Assembly: GCF_025211055.1 (NCBI RefSeq)
Contig: NZ_JAOARO010000087.1
Span: forward strand, 1-64,000
DNA length: 64,000 bases
Origin: Vallitalea sp.
GTDB taxonomy: Bacteria > Bacillota > Clostridia > Lachnospirales > Vallitaleaceae
Direction: 5' to 3'
Below the pieces are notes generated by a model. That model did no database searches. It saw only the letters and a program-made list of their open reading frames with translations, and was not told the origin of the DNA. Below, in pieces: positions 8,695 to 17,764 of this stretch. Every line of letters begins with the position of its first letter. The stretch's first letter is position 1. Made by a program: the position numbers and the translations under genes.

Positions 8695-10194
8695 CTATTT
8701 TATCTGTTCAACACTATAACCTTCATCTTCTAACTTCTTAACTATCCCTGCATTTGTTACCATATGACCAGCTCCAACTATCACAAAATAAGTTTTTCCA
8801 CTATCATCATTAAGATAACTTAATACACTTTCATACATATGATCATTTCTATCAATCCAGAATTTCTTAGTAAATTCATCAGTAGAATTTTCATCATATG
8901 CAACTGATTTTTCTAATTCTTCAACATTTCCAGTTCTCCAAGATTCTAACATACCAGCTATTACATCAATATTATCCATAGAATCAATAGCAGGGTCAAC
9001 ATCTTCGTTGTTTTCTTCTTTTTCTTCTGGCTTTACTAATACACTCTGTAAAAATTGCTCTTGGAACTCTGGAGCAAATGATTCAAATAAATCAGTTTGA
9101 AATTTATAGCCTTCGATTTCAATTATTGGCTTTCTAAATAATGACTTGGACATAAAATAAACATCTACACCAAGTCCTGCTTGGATTGATTGATCAGCAA
9201 CTTGTAGATTTTGAATAGTAAAAGCCGCACTCCAAGGTTTTAATAAATCATATTGTTCTTTTGTAAGAACACCAAGACTCTTCATTGCTTCTTCATAGGC
9301 TTCATAAGTTTCTTTTGAAACATGTTGCTCTATAGTAGTTCCATCAGAATATACCATTTTTTGCTGCATATAAGCAATTCCTTCTCTATTGTCTAATAAA
9401 TTAACTTCAACAGCTAAAGCATCAGATGAATCAAAAGCTTCTAATATGTCATCATTCATTGGATAAATACTTGAATCTGCTATATGTATTGAACCTAGGA
9501 GATAAACTGTATTTTTTCCACCACTAACTTTCCAAAAAGCACCTTTTGCAGCTCTATTAGATTTTTGAATTGTATAATAATAAGCTCTTTTTGTTAAAGC
9601 GAAAAGTTGTTCTTTAGTACAACTATTTTCAAGTCCTAGCTTATTATTACCGATACCATTTAGAAGGTTATTAGAAACTAAGTATATTACACCATTAAGA
9701 TTACCATCCATTGATGAGATATCATCATAGGTAAGGGAATAATCTAGTTCGTAGTCGAAAGTTGGTTCAGCTTTTTTGATAACATTATATAGAACGTCTA
9801 CAACATCTTTTCTTGTAACTACAACATTCATATTATCATCTAATAAAAATACGTTAAATAATTTGTAAGCAGCTTTTTGTAAAGCTATATCATCAATTGT
9901 TATATCTTCATCAGATACTGTTTTGCCAGTTAGTTTTTCATATAACTTAACACCTACAGTATATAATTCTCTATAAGTTACATTTGATTGATACTCTTTA
10001 AACATAGATATATCAATAATATCATAGATACTTAACATCTGAACATCTTCTAATGCCCATATGCTAGGTTGCTCAGGCTGCTGCTTGCTTGGTACAGGAT
10101 TTGCATAAGCTACTTGAAAATTGTAATTAATTGATACAAAACAAAGAACAAGTGACATACACAAAATAGTAAATAACTTTCTTGTTTTTTTCAC
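8695..10194 (-). CDS. Secreted TraB/GumN-family protein with N-terminal extension
   Basis: A 499-residue exported protein. A Lys-rich start and a hydrophobic core ending near AYA (about residue 31) form a signal peptide. Residues 32-215 are acidic with weak S-layer-homology-like repeats. The TraB/YbaP domain fills the rest: the GSIH motif (YLLGSIHIAD), AVEVNL, and near the end VGAGHMV. The family is related to Tiki-type metalloproteases, but activity is not proven for bacterial members. GTG at 10194 was chosen because AAGGTGG lies 8 bases before it and the signal peptide then starts correctly; the longer frame to 10260 would bury it. Confidence 0.85.
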   Translation of the reverse strand: MKKTRKLFTILCMSLVLCFVSINYNFQVAYANPVPSKQQPEQPSIWALEDVQMLSIYDIIDISMFKEYQSNVTYRELYTVGVKLYEKLTGKTVSDEDITIDDIALQKAAYKLFNVFLLDDNMNVVVTRKDVVDVLYNVIKKAEPTFDYELDYSLTYDDISSMDGNLNGVIYLVSNNLLNGIGNNKLGLENSCTKEQLFALTKRAYYYTIQKSNRAAKGAFWKVSGGKNTVYLLGSIHIADSSIYPMNDDILEAFDSSDALAVEVNLLDNREGIAYMQQKMVYSDGTTIEQHVSKETYEAYEEAMKSLGVLTKEQYDLLKPWSAAFTIQNLQVADQSIQAGLGVDVYFMSKSLFRKPIIEIEGYKFQTDLFESFAPEFQEQFLQSVLVKPEEKEENNEDVDPAIDSMDNIDVIAGMLESWRTGNVEELEKSVAYDENSTDEFTKKFWIDRNDHMYESVLSYLNDDSGKTYFVIVGAGHMVTNAGIVKKLEDEGYSVEQIK

Positions 10195-10325
10195 AAAAAT
10201 AACCACCTTTCTTATAATGCCTAGAATAACTATGTATGTGTTACTGAATGATATTATCATACATATATATCTATGTCAACATATAGAAAGGCAGCCATAA
10301 AATATTAAAAATGAATAAATATACA

Positions 10326-10961
10326 TTAATATCCTAATTCTTCTCCAACAAGAATAACTTTAATTCTATTAGGAACCCGTGACATTCTTGTAATAACTGT
10401 TTGACAACAAATACAATCATCACTAAGGCAATCACTACATTTACCTGTGATTGAACATGGTGTATTCTTATTTAATCTAACTGTATTAATAGGTGAGGCT
10501 TCATTTCGAACTCTATTTAATGCAGATTCTTCATCTAAAACAACTTTATTCATTCCAGCAACGACGATTACATTACTAGGACCATATATTAAAGCAGCAA
10601 GTCTATTACCATTGCCATCAATATTGACTAGTTTACCATCAAGTGTGATAGCATTAGAGCTCATTAGATAGTAATCAGCAGAAAGAGCCAGATGATATAT
10701 TTCTGATACTTCTTCATTATTATTAGCAGTACTTCTGTCTAAAAGATTATAATTACCATTTTTAAGAGAATCAAATAAGTTAATTTCATGTAAAGTCATT
10801 GAACCACCCCATGAAACTGAAGAACCATCCTTTATTAATTCAAGAATTTTATCTTTTGCTAGTTCTTTGTTTTCGCAATAATAAGCTTCAATCCTTCTTT
10901 TCTGAAATTGTTTTATCAGATTCTTACTTGTGTTTTCATAATATTTTTTTCTAGGTGTCAT
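10326..10961 (-). CDS. LUD-domain protein (lactate-utilisation LutC/YkgG-like)
   Basis: A 211-residue single LUD (DUF162) domain protein. Family features are SVSWGGSMTLHEI, LSADYYLMSSNAIT, the GNRLAALIYGP block and VVVAGMNK. A Cys cluster near the C-terminus (CSITGKCSDC then CICCQ) could bind a metal or Fe-S cluster; this is typical of the clostridial branch. The exact role is unknown. ATG at 10961 follows AAGGAG by 9 bases, which beats TTG at 10970. No lutA/lutB partner is adjacent, so lactate oxidation is not supported here. Confidence 0.85.
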   Translation of the reverse strand: MTPRKKYYENTSKNLIKQFQKRRIEAYYCENKELAKDKILELIKDGSSVSWGGSMTLHEINLFDSLKNGNYNLLDRSTANNNEEVSEIYHLALSADYYLMSSNAITLDGKLVNIDGNGNRLAALIYGPSNVIVVAGMNKVVLDEESALNRVRNEASPINTVRLNKNTPCSITGKCSDCLSDDCICCQTVITRMSRVPNRIKVILVGEELGY

Positions 10962-11042
10962 TACCTTCAACTCCTTAATATGTATTTTTTTAAAGATTTT
11001 TCTTTATTGTAGTATACCATCTTAATAAACAATAGTCATGTA

Positions 11043-11210
11043 TTATAAATCAAGAATTTCCTTTATTTTGTCATAATCAGGTAGAGCTTTTGCTTCTTCT
11101 TCGGTAATTCTTTTAAAGCCTAGTCTTAGATAATAATCAAGTTGTTTCTCATTAGTCAACATTAGGATTTTACCTTTTTCATCGTATACGTATATTTCGT
11201 TAAAAATCAT
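11043..11210 (-). CDS. Small hypothetical protein, 55 aa
   Basis: AAGGAG followed by 6 bases and an ATG opens a 55-codon frame with normal codon use. The product is acidic and soluble (EIYVYDEKGK, then LDYYLRLGFKRI and EEEAKALPDYDKI) with no recognised domain. It lies alone between the LUD gene and ku, on the opposite strand to ku. The 203 bases to ku hold no other gene. Confidence 0.65.
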   Translation of the reverse strand: MIFNEIYVYDEKGKILMLTNEKQLDYYLRLGFKRITEEEAKALPDYDKIKEILDL

Positions 11211-11413
11211 ATAAATCTCCTTTCTTTACAATAGAAGTAATAACCCTATTATTAAATAATATGATTGAGATTATATGAATTATTACATTAGCTTTTACAA
11301 ATAATAAGATAACTAGCAATAAGAATATAGCATGATTTTCTATATAGCATATTGTTATCAACTTATTAGAATTAGTATATTTTTATTAAATTTATTGAAG
11401 GGAAGACGAATAT

Positions 11414-12253
11414 ATGCATACTATGTGGAAAGGGTCAATTAGTTTTGGCTTAGTCAATATACCAATAAAAATGTTTGCGGCTACTGAAAATAAAGATATT
11501 AGATTTCGATATATTCATAAAGAGTGCAATACTCCGATTAAATATAAAAAAATTTGTCCAACATGTAACAAAGAGGTTGCAGAAGAGGATATAGTAAAAG
11601 GATTTGAATATGAGCCTGGTCATTTTGTAGTTATAAGTGATGAAGATTTGAATTCAGTTAAAAATGAAATTAACAGTAAATCCATTGAGATAGTTGATTT
11701 TGTAAATCTTTCGGAGATAGACCCCATATATTTTAACAAAACATATTACCTTGCTCCACAAGATATAGTTGGAAAAGCTTATAAGCTCCTTAGAAAAGCA
11801 ATGGAAGAAACAGGAAAAATAGCTATAGCAACTATAACTATCAGAAACAAACAATCTCTAGCGGCTCTTAGAGTATATAAGAATGTACTTGTAATGGAAA
11901 CCATATTCTATCCAGATGAAGTACGTCCCATTAGTCAGGTACCAGGTTTACCAGAAGATGAACAAGTGGATGAAAAAGAACTTAATATAGCTAACCAATT
12001 AATTGATAATCTAACAGCTGAATTTAATCCAAGTAAATACAAAGACGATTATAGAGAAGCCATGATTGAATTAATTAACAAGAAGATATCAGGCAAAGAA
12101 ATAAAAGTAACCAAAGAAGCTCCAGAGAGAAATGTGATAGATCTAATGGAAGCACTACAAGCTAGCTTGAAAGAGACTAAGACTGGGAAAGTTAAACCAC
12201 CTACAACAAAGAAGAAAAAACCTACATCAAAGAAAAAGAAACAAACAAGTTAG
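11414..12253 (+). CDS. ku: Ku, DNA double-strand-break end-binding protein
   Basis: A 279-residue bacterial Ku that would form a homodimeric ring on DNA ends and recruit the ligase and polymerase encoded next door. The start MHTMWKGSISFGLVNIPIK and the segments HKECNTPI, CPTC and KGFEYEPG are typical. The C-terminus is a Lys-rich tail (about residues 255-279) that in other Ku proteins helps threading and DNA binding. It is the first gene of a three-gene end-joining operon, with 18 bases to the ligase start. In Bacillus the equivalent pair protects spores; the same role here is likely but inferred. Confidence 0.96.
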   Translation: MHTMWKGSISFGLVNIPIKMFAATENKDIRFRYIHKECNTPIKYKKICPTCNKEVAEEDIVKGFEYEPGHFVVISDEDLNSVKNEINSKSIEIVDFVNLSEIDPIYFNKTYYLAPQDIVGKAYKLLRKAMEETGKIAIATITIRNKQSLAALRVYKNVLVMETIFYPDEVRPISQVPGLPEDEQVDEKELNIANQLIDNLTAEFNPSKYKDDYREAMIELINKKISGKEIKVTKEAPERNVIDLMEALQASLKETKTGKVKPPTTKKKKPTSKKKKQTS

Positions 12254-12271
12254 ATAGAGAGGCTTTTGATT

Positions 12272-13219
12272 ATGGAATTAATAAAACTCATGGAACCTAT
12301 TTTATCTACAGAAATAATTGAGGATAATGACTTCATACATCAAATAAAATGGGATGGTATAAGAGGTATTACGTATATAGACAATTATACTCACAAGGTT
12401 TTTACTAAAAATGGTAATGAAAGAACAGATTATTATCCTGAATTAAATGAGATTAATCATCTTTTTAATGGGAAAAATGGTATTATTGATGGTGAAATCA
12501 TAGTTCTTGATGATAACTTACGGCCCACCTTTAATCATATACTTAATAGAGAAAGAGTCAGAAATAAGTCTAAGATAAAATATTATGCAAATAAATATCC
12601 AATAAAATATATTGCTTTTGATATATTATTCTTAGACGGTAAAGACTTAAGAAGTTACCCCTTAGAAGATAGAATAGAGATTCTCCATAAAACACTAAAT
12701 AAAAGCAGTATAATAACAATAACTGATTCATTTAATAATGGAAGAAAATTATATGAATTGATGGAAGAGAAAAACTATGAAGGTATAGTATCCAAAAATA
12801 TAAAGAGTAAATATATAGCTGGCAAAAAACATGATATGTGGTACAAGACTAAAATATTCAAAAAGATGTTGACAGCTATTGGGGGGATACAGTTAGGTAA
12901 TGGTAAGATAAAATCGCTATTATTGGGAATATATAGTAGTGAAGGAAATATTATTTATATTGGTAATGGGGGAATAGGACTCAAGGAATCTGATCTTAAT
13001 CTACTAAAAGAATACATGAGTGTAATCAGTATAGATAAAAGTCCCTTTATTAATATAGATAAAGCTAGAAATGTCATATGGGTAAAACCTATTTTAACCT
13101 GTTGGATCAGCTTTTTAGAATGGACAAATACCAACTCTTTAAGACATCCAAAGATAATAGGTTTTAGTTCAAAAAAAGCTACAGAAGCTATTGGAGAGGA
13201 GTATACCTATCGTGGATAA
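12272..13219 (+). CDS. ATP-dependent DNA ligase (LigD ligase module, stand-alone)
   Basis: A 315-residue ATP-dependent ligase for the last step of end joining. The adenylated lysine is Lys26 in KWDG (motif I). Later motifs include DGEIIVLD, the FDILFLDG block, YEGIVSK and the motif V-like WYKTK, followed by an OB-fold. It is the ligase module of LigD without polymerase or phosphoesterase domains. ATG at 12272 was chosen because AGAGAGG lies 9 bases before it; TTG at 12266 is too close. It overlaps the polymerase gene by 8 bases. Confidence 0.93.
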   Translation: MELIKLMEPILSTEIIEDNDFIHQIKWDGIRGITYIDNYTHKVFTKNGNERTDYYPELNEINHLFNGKNGIIDGEIIVLDDNLRPTFNHILNRERVRNKSKIKYYANKYPIKYIAFDILFLDGKDLRSYPLEDRIEILHKTLNKSSIITITDSFNNGRKLYELMEEKNYEGIVSKNIKSKYIAGKKHDMWYKTKIFKKMLTAIGGIQLGNGKIKSLLLGIYSSEGNIIYIGNGGIGLKESDLNLLKEYMSVISIDKSPFINIDKARNVIWVKPILTCWISFLEWTNTNSLRHPKIIGFSSKKATEAIGEEYTYRG

Positions 13220-14105
13220 AATTATTATGGTAGACAATAATAAAATAAAAATATCAAATCCAGATAAATTATTATGGCCTAAGCTTGGTATAACAAAAGT
13301 GGATTATATAAAATACTTAATATATATAACACCATATATTATAGAACATGCAAAAGATAGATTTTTGACTACTATAAGGTATCCTGACGGGTACGATAAA
13401 AAATTCTTCTATCAGAAAAAGGTTCCAAGTTATGCTCCAGAATTTGTTGACTCGGTTAGATGGAAAGATGGAAGTGAGTATATTAATCTTAATAAACAAG
13501 CTACTCTTTTATGGCTTGGCAATCTAGCTTCTCTTGAATTTCATACAACCTTCAACAGAACACAAAAACCTTTTTCACCTACTAATCTAGTATTTGACCT
13601 TGATCCATCAGAAGGACAAGTCTTTGAACAGGTTATTGAAGTAGCTTTGAAAGTATATGATACACTTAATAAGCTTAACATTGCCAGTTATGTAAAAACT
13701 TCTGGTGCAACTGGATTACAGATATATATACCTATTGGAGAAAAATATGATTACAATAAAGCTAGGCAGATTAGTAAATTTTTTGCTGAGTATTTTGCTA
13801 ATAAATATCCAGATATCATAACTATAGAAAGACTAAAAGAAAAAAGAGGAAAAAAATTATATTTTGACTATTTACAGATGTGGGAAGGAAAAAGCATTAT
13901 TACACCTTATTCCCCAAGAGCTACCAAGTATGCTTCTGTTTCAATGCCAGTGAAGTGGGAAGAAGTAAAAGCAGGTATCAAACCACAAGATTTTACTATA
14001 TTCAATGCCTTGGATAGGATAAAAAAGGTAGGGGATATTTTTGAACCACTGCTAGATAATAAAAATGTTGAAAGTTTAAGTTCCATACTTCAACAAATAA
14101 AATAA
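13212..14105 (+). CDS. LigD-type NHEJ polymerase (primase-polymerase module)
   Basis: A 297-residue archaeo-eukaryotic-primase-type polymerase that fills gaps at broken ends, often adding ribonucleotides. Family features are SNPDKLLWP at the start, LEFHTTFNR, the metal-binding FDLDPSEG, KTSGATGLQIYIP and YSPRA. GTG at 13212 was chosen because GGAGAGGAG at 13194-13202 lies 9 bases upstream, placing the start inside the last codons of the ligase gene. Splitting LigD into two genes and omitting the 3'-phosphoesterase is a known arrangement in Firmicutes and archaea. Confidence 0.93.
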   Translation: MDKIIMVDNNKIKISNPDKLLWPKLGITKVDYIKYLIYITPYIIEHAKDRFLTTIRYPDGYDKKFFYQKKVPSYAPEFVDSVRWKDGSEYINLNKQATLLWLGNLASLEFHTTFNRTQKPFSPTNLVFDLDPSEGQVFEQVIEVALKVYDTLNKLNIASYVKTSGATGLQIYIPIGEKYDYNKARQISKFFAEYFANKYPDIITIERLKEKRGKKLYFDYLQMWEGKSIITPYSPRATKYASVSMPVKWEEVKAGIKPQDFTIFNALDRIKKVGDIFEPLLDNKNVESLSSILQQIK

Positions 14106-14137
14106 ATACTCAATGATAAGGAGAGAGTAACAATTTA

Positions 14138-14166
14138 TTTACAATATAATAGTTAATTGATATAAT
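14138..14166 (+). promoter_or_regulatory. Sigma-A promoter of the EAL gene
   Basis: TTTACA (14138-14143), a 17-base spacer, then TATAAT (14161-14166). It implies a leader of about 108 bases in which I see no known riboswitch. Confidence 0.7.
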
Positions 14167-14280
14167 TAACCTAGTTAAATCAGTGGACTATAGAATTTTT
14201 AGTTAGATAGTTGTAATTAAGAGTGCAATAGAACCAGAAATTTTAGAATATTGACAAAATAAAAACTAGGGGTAATTATA

Positions 14281-15528
14281 ATGAATAACATTAGTATTAC
14301 AGATATCATAGAACAGGAGAGCATTGATATATTAATGCAAGTTATTTTATCACCTCATGAGGATTTTGCTGTAGGTATTGAAGCATTAGCAAGAGGAGTT
14401 GATCCTAACACCAATACAAGTATTAATCCTAATGAATTATTTCGACAAGCTAAACTGTGGGGACTCACTGTTGAATTAGATAAATTATGTGTAAAAAAAG
14501 CAATACAAGAATTTACTCATATATATCACAATAATAAAAGTACTCTATTATTTATTAATATTGAGAATAGCTTTATATCTTATTCAATTACTTGTGATTA
14601 TTTGATCGAGTGTGCAGATGAGTATAATATTCCATACGAAAATATTGCAATAGATTTATGTGATTTTGATTTATACTCTGTAAAAGAGATAGAAGTCTTT
14701 ATTGAAAAATATAGGGCAAAAGGCTTTTATATGAGTATTGATGATATGGGTAAAGATTATTATAATCTTGATAAGATATTATTAATTAACCCAGATATCA
14801 TTAAAATCAATACTTTTTTACTTCAAAAACTGGAAAGTGAACAGTATAGAAAATACTTATTGAAATTCATATCTTCTATAGCACATGAGATGGGAATGGT
14901 TGTAGTTGCAAAAGGTATAGAAAGTGAAAAAGACCTTAATTTTTTTATTGAATGTGGAGCTCAGTTTGTTCAAGGTTATTATATAGCTAGACCTAGCAAA
15001 TTATCTTCTAGTAAAATTGATGATATAATACATAATTTTCAACAAAAAGATAATATGGAAGAATATTATTTTAAAAATAAAGTTGATAGTAATAGAAGTA
15101 CCATGACAAAGATTATTAATTTTATGAATAGCATAAAAGAACAAATTGACGGTATTGATATTGGGCATGAAGAAGATAATTTCAAACAAATATTTAATGA
15201 GTATTCATATGTTGAGAATTGTTGGATTCTAGATATGAATGGTATCCAGGTTAGTGATGCTTATATTAATAAAGATAATTTTAGAACAAGAAATTCTTCA
15301 ATATTTAATATATCCAAAAAAAATATGGATTTCTCTAAAAAAGAGATTTATGAAAGATTAGTTAATACAATCTTAGATGTTTGGATAACAAAACCATTTC
15401 ATTCATTACTGACCAATAACATATGTTTAGGGGTTTCCAAGTACATAGTGGATTCAAAAGGTGAACAATATATATTATGTCTTAATATCAATATTCATAG
15501 GTTTAATACGGTTAGAGATTCAGTTTAG
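14281..15528 (+). CDS. EAL-domain protein, probably degenerate, with C-terminal sensor-like domain
   Basis: A 415-residue cytosolic protein. Residues 25-250 form an EAL domain, the cyclic-di-GMP phosphodiesterase fold. EALAR is intact at 34-38, DDMG replaces DDFG with both aspartates kept, the IKIN lysine is kept and QGYYIARP is kept. The usual AEGVE motif reads AKGIE, so one metal/catalytic glutamate is a lysine, and the usual E-x-T-E is DLCDFD. Activity is therefore doubtful and a c-di-GMP receptor role is plausible. The C-terminal third resembles the PAS-like YkuI_C domain. It has its own promoter. Confidence 0.85.
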   Translation: MNNISITDIIEQESIDILMQVILSPHEDFAVGIEALARGVDPNTNTSINPNELFRQAKLWGLTVELDKLCVKKAIQEFTHIYHNNKSTLLFINIENSFISYSITCDYLIECADEYNIPYENIAIDLCDFDLYSVKEIEVFIEKYRAKGFYMSIDDMGKDYYNLDKILLINPDIIKINTFLLQKLESEQYRKYLLKFISSIAHEMGMVVVAKGIESEKDLNFFIECGAQFVQGYYIARPSKLSSSKIDDIIHNFQQKDNMEEYYFKNKVDSNRSTMTKIINFMNSIKEQIDGIDIGHEEDNFKQIFNEYSYVENCWILDMNGIQVSDAYINKDNFRTRNSSIFNISKKNMDFSKKEIYERLVNTILDVWITKPFHSLLTNNICLGVSKYIVDSKGEQYILCLNINIHRFNTVRDSV

Positions 15529-15569
15529 CAAAAAATATTATATAATATGATGAAATTGGATATATCTAG

Positions 15570-15598
15570 TTGACTTATATAAAAACTTAATATAATAT
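15570..15598 (+). promoter_or_regulatory. Sigma-A promoter of gltX
   Basis: TTGACT (15570-15575), 17-base spacer, TAATAT (15593-15598). The ATG is about 64 bases further on. Confidence 0.6.
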
Positions 15599-15661
15599 TA
15601 TAGCTAAATGTATTGATATAAATATTGATAAAACACATCAATAAATAATGGAGGCAGTAAC

Positions 15662-17137
15662 ATGGAAAAAGTTAAAATTAGAACTAGGTTTGCACCTAGT
15701 CCAACAGGTAGAATGCATGTTGGTAATCTTAGAACAGCTCTATATGCTTATTTAATAGCTAAGCATGAAGATGGAGATTTTTTACTTCGAATAGAAGATA
15801 CAGATAGAGAGCGATATGTAGAGGGTGCTATAGAGATTATTTATAATACTCTAAAAAACACTGGATTAATACATGATGAAGGACCTGACAAAGATGGTGG
15901 TGTAGGTCCATATGTTCAAAGTGAGAGACAAGCACAAGGGATATATCTAAAATATGCAAAAGAATTAATAGATAAAGAGGAAGCATACTATTGTTTCTGT
16001 GATAAGGAAAGACTAGACGATTTACGTAACAAGGCAGAAGAAGCAAAAGAAACTTACAGATATGATAAACATTGTCTAAGCTTATCAAAAGAAGAAATAG
16101 AAAAAAAATTAACTGATAATGTACCATATATTATTAGACAGAATAACCCTGCTACTGGAAGTACATCATTTAATGATGATATATATGGAACTATAACTGT
16201 AGATAATTCAGAATTGGATGATATGATTTTAATAAAGTCAGATGGTTATCCAACATATAATTTTGCTAATGTTATTGACGATCATCTAATGGGAATAACT
16301 CATGTTGTAAGAGGAAACGAATATTTATCGTCCTCACCAAAGTATAATAGACTATACGAAGCGTTTGGTTGGGAAGTACCTACTTATGTACATTGTCCTC
16401 TAATAACTAATGAAGAACATCAAAAATTAAGTAAAAGGAGTGGACATTCATCATATGAAGACCTTATAGAACAAGGTTTCCTTGCAGAAGCAATAGTTAA
16501 TTTTGTGGCACTGTTAGGATGGAGTCCAAGATCTAATGAAGAGATATTCACAAAAGAAGCACTTATAAAAGAATTTGATTATAAACATATTAATAAATCT
16601 CCAGCTGTATTTGATATGACAAAGTTCAAATGGATGAATGGGGAATATATCAAAAAAATGTCAGACGATAGATTCCATGAGTTAGCTTTACCTTTTATGA
16701 AGGAAGTTATTACAAAAGACTATATCGATCTTAGAAAGATCAGTCCTTTGATTAAATCAAGAGTGGAAGTTTTAACAGATATACCTGCTCATCTTGACTT
16801 CTTTGAAGAATTACCAGATTATAATATTGATCTGTATAATCATAAAAGAATGAAGACTAATCCAGAAAACTCATTAGAGAATTTGGAAAAGATTCTTCCA
16901 ATGTTAAAGGGGCAAGTACAATTTGATGTAGATAGCTTACACGAAGCTGTAATGGCTTTTGTTAAGGAATTAGGTATCAAGAATGGTCAGATGTTATGGC
17001 CTTTGAGAACTGCTTTATCAGGAAAAGCTATGACACCAGGTGGTGCTTTTGACTTAGCAGATATATTAGGTAAAGAAGAATCTATAAGAAGAATTGAAGC
17101 AGGAATAGACAAATTAAAAAAAGAATTAAATAGATAG
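15662..17137 (+). CDS. gltX: Glutamyl-tRNA synthetase
   Basis: A 491-residue class I synthetase that charges tRNA with glutamate. The HIGH-type motif is [11 protein letters not shown] (residues 12-22) and the KMSKS-type motif is KLSKRSG. The blocks [25 protein letters not shown] and [10 protein letters not shown] are diagnostic. The anticodon-binding half is complete. The strong GGAGG is 6 bases before the ATG. Whether it also charges tRNA-Gln, as in many Firmicutes, cannot be told here. It is monocistronic, since leuA has its own promoter. Confidence 0.97.
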   Translation: MEKVKIRTRFAPSPTGRMHVGNLRTALYAYLIAKHEDGDFLLRIEDTDRERYVEGAIEIIYNTLKNTGLIHDEGPDKDGGVGPYVQSERQAQGIYLKYAKELIDKEEAYYCFCDKERLDDLRNKAEEAKETYRYDKHCLSLSKEEIEKKLTDNVPYIIRQNNPATGSTSFNDDIYGTITVDNSELDDMILIKSDGYPTYNFANVIDDHLMGITHVVRGNEYLSSSPKYNRLYEAFGWEVPTYVHCPLITNEEHQKLSKRSGHSSYEDLIEQGFLAEAIVNFVALLGWSPRSNEEIFTKEALIKEFDYKHINKSPAVFDMTKFKWMNGEYIKKMSDDRFHELALPFMKEVITKDYIDLRKISPLIKSRVEVLTDIPAHLDFFEELPDYNIDLYNHKRMKTNPENSLENLEKILPMLKGQVQFDVDSLHEAVMAFVKELGIKNGQMLWPLRTALSGKAMTPGGAFDLADILGKEESIRRIEAGIDKLKKELNR

Positions 17138-17188
17138 TTTTTATATGTATAAAAATACTAGTAAATTAAAAAAAATACATTTTTAATA

Positions 17189-17217
17189 TTGACAAATGGA
17201 TAAATTGATGATAATAT
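17189..17217 (+). promoter_or_regulatory. Sigma-A promoter of the leuA T-box leader
   Basis: Consensus TTGACA (17189-17194), 17-base spacer, TAATAT (17212-17217). Transcription would start near 17224, about 540 bases before leuA. Confidence 0.75.
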
Positions 17218-17462
17218 ATTAAAAAATTGATATGTAAAAAGACTGTGAAAAGGAATAGTAGATATTTGGATTATTACAGAGAGCTATTGGTTGGTGTGAA
17301 ATAGCATTTGATAAATATTGAACTCGCCTTGGAGTTGCTCGCTGAAAGTTTAGTAGGAGGAGACGGAACCCAACCGTTAGATTGGCAGGATATCGGTAAA
17401 TGTTACCTGTATCTATAGGATTACAAATTTGTTTTTGTAAAGAGTGGTTTGCGATAAATTAT

Positions 17463-17493
17463 ACCTTTCGTCTCTTTTGACGAAAGGTTTTTT
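17463..17493 (+). terminator. T-box terminator 1
   Basis: ACCTTTCGTC and GACGAAAGGT form a perfect 10-bp stem with a TCTTTT loop, then T6. Mutually exclusive with antiterminator 1. Confidence 0.88.
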
Positions 17494-17621
17494 AATTTAT
17501 ATACACCATTTTTATAGGTGTATTTTATAGGCGCTATTTATAAACATTTTGTTAATTATCATTTACTATATCCATCTAAGTGTATTTCTACTAAAGAAAT
17601 AAATAAGAGTGGTACCACGGG

Positions 17622-17657
17622 CCTTCGTCTCTTGAATCAAGAGATGCAGGTTTTTTT
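17622..17657 (+). terminator. T-box terminator 2
   Basis: TCTCTTG and CAAGAGA around AAT, extended by CCT/AGG pairs, then T7. Mutually exclusive with antiterminator 2. Confidence 0.85.
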
Positions 17658-17764
17658 ATTCTTAAAAAAGATAAAAAAGTAGCTTCTTTTCTTGTCTTAT
17701 AAGTAAAAATAATGACTAAGTTTAGTTAAATTGACAATAATAATCATTTGGAGGAGGAATTGGA

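Larger units (their letters stand above)
17270..17657 (+). promoter_or_regulatory. Leucine T-box leader with two antiterminator/terminator modules
   Basis: Stem I with a GAACTCGCC segment places a CTC (Leu) specifier at 17323-17325, matching leuA downstream. Two T-box-like sequences follow. Module 1 is AAAGAGTGGTTTGCG (17439-17453); its AAAGAG can pair with CTCTTT at 17472-17477, which otherwise belongs to a terminator at 17463-17493. Module 2 is the canonical AAGAGTGGTACCACG (17605-17619); its AAGAG can pair with CTCTT at 17629-17633 of the terminator at 17622-17657. Both carry TGGT for an ACCA tRNA end. No second stem I is evident between the modules. Uncharged tRNA-Leu should allow readthrough. 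Confidence 0.9.

Noticed and set aside
11270..11400. Forespore (sigma-G) promoter for ku
   Set aside because: A GAATA-like and a CATATTG-like box exist, but the spacer is about 20 bases, too long to claim.
14167..14280. c-di-GMP riboswitch ahead of the EAL gene
   Set aside because: The leader lacks the conserved aptamer motifs.
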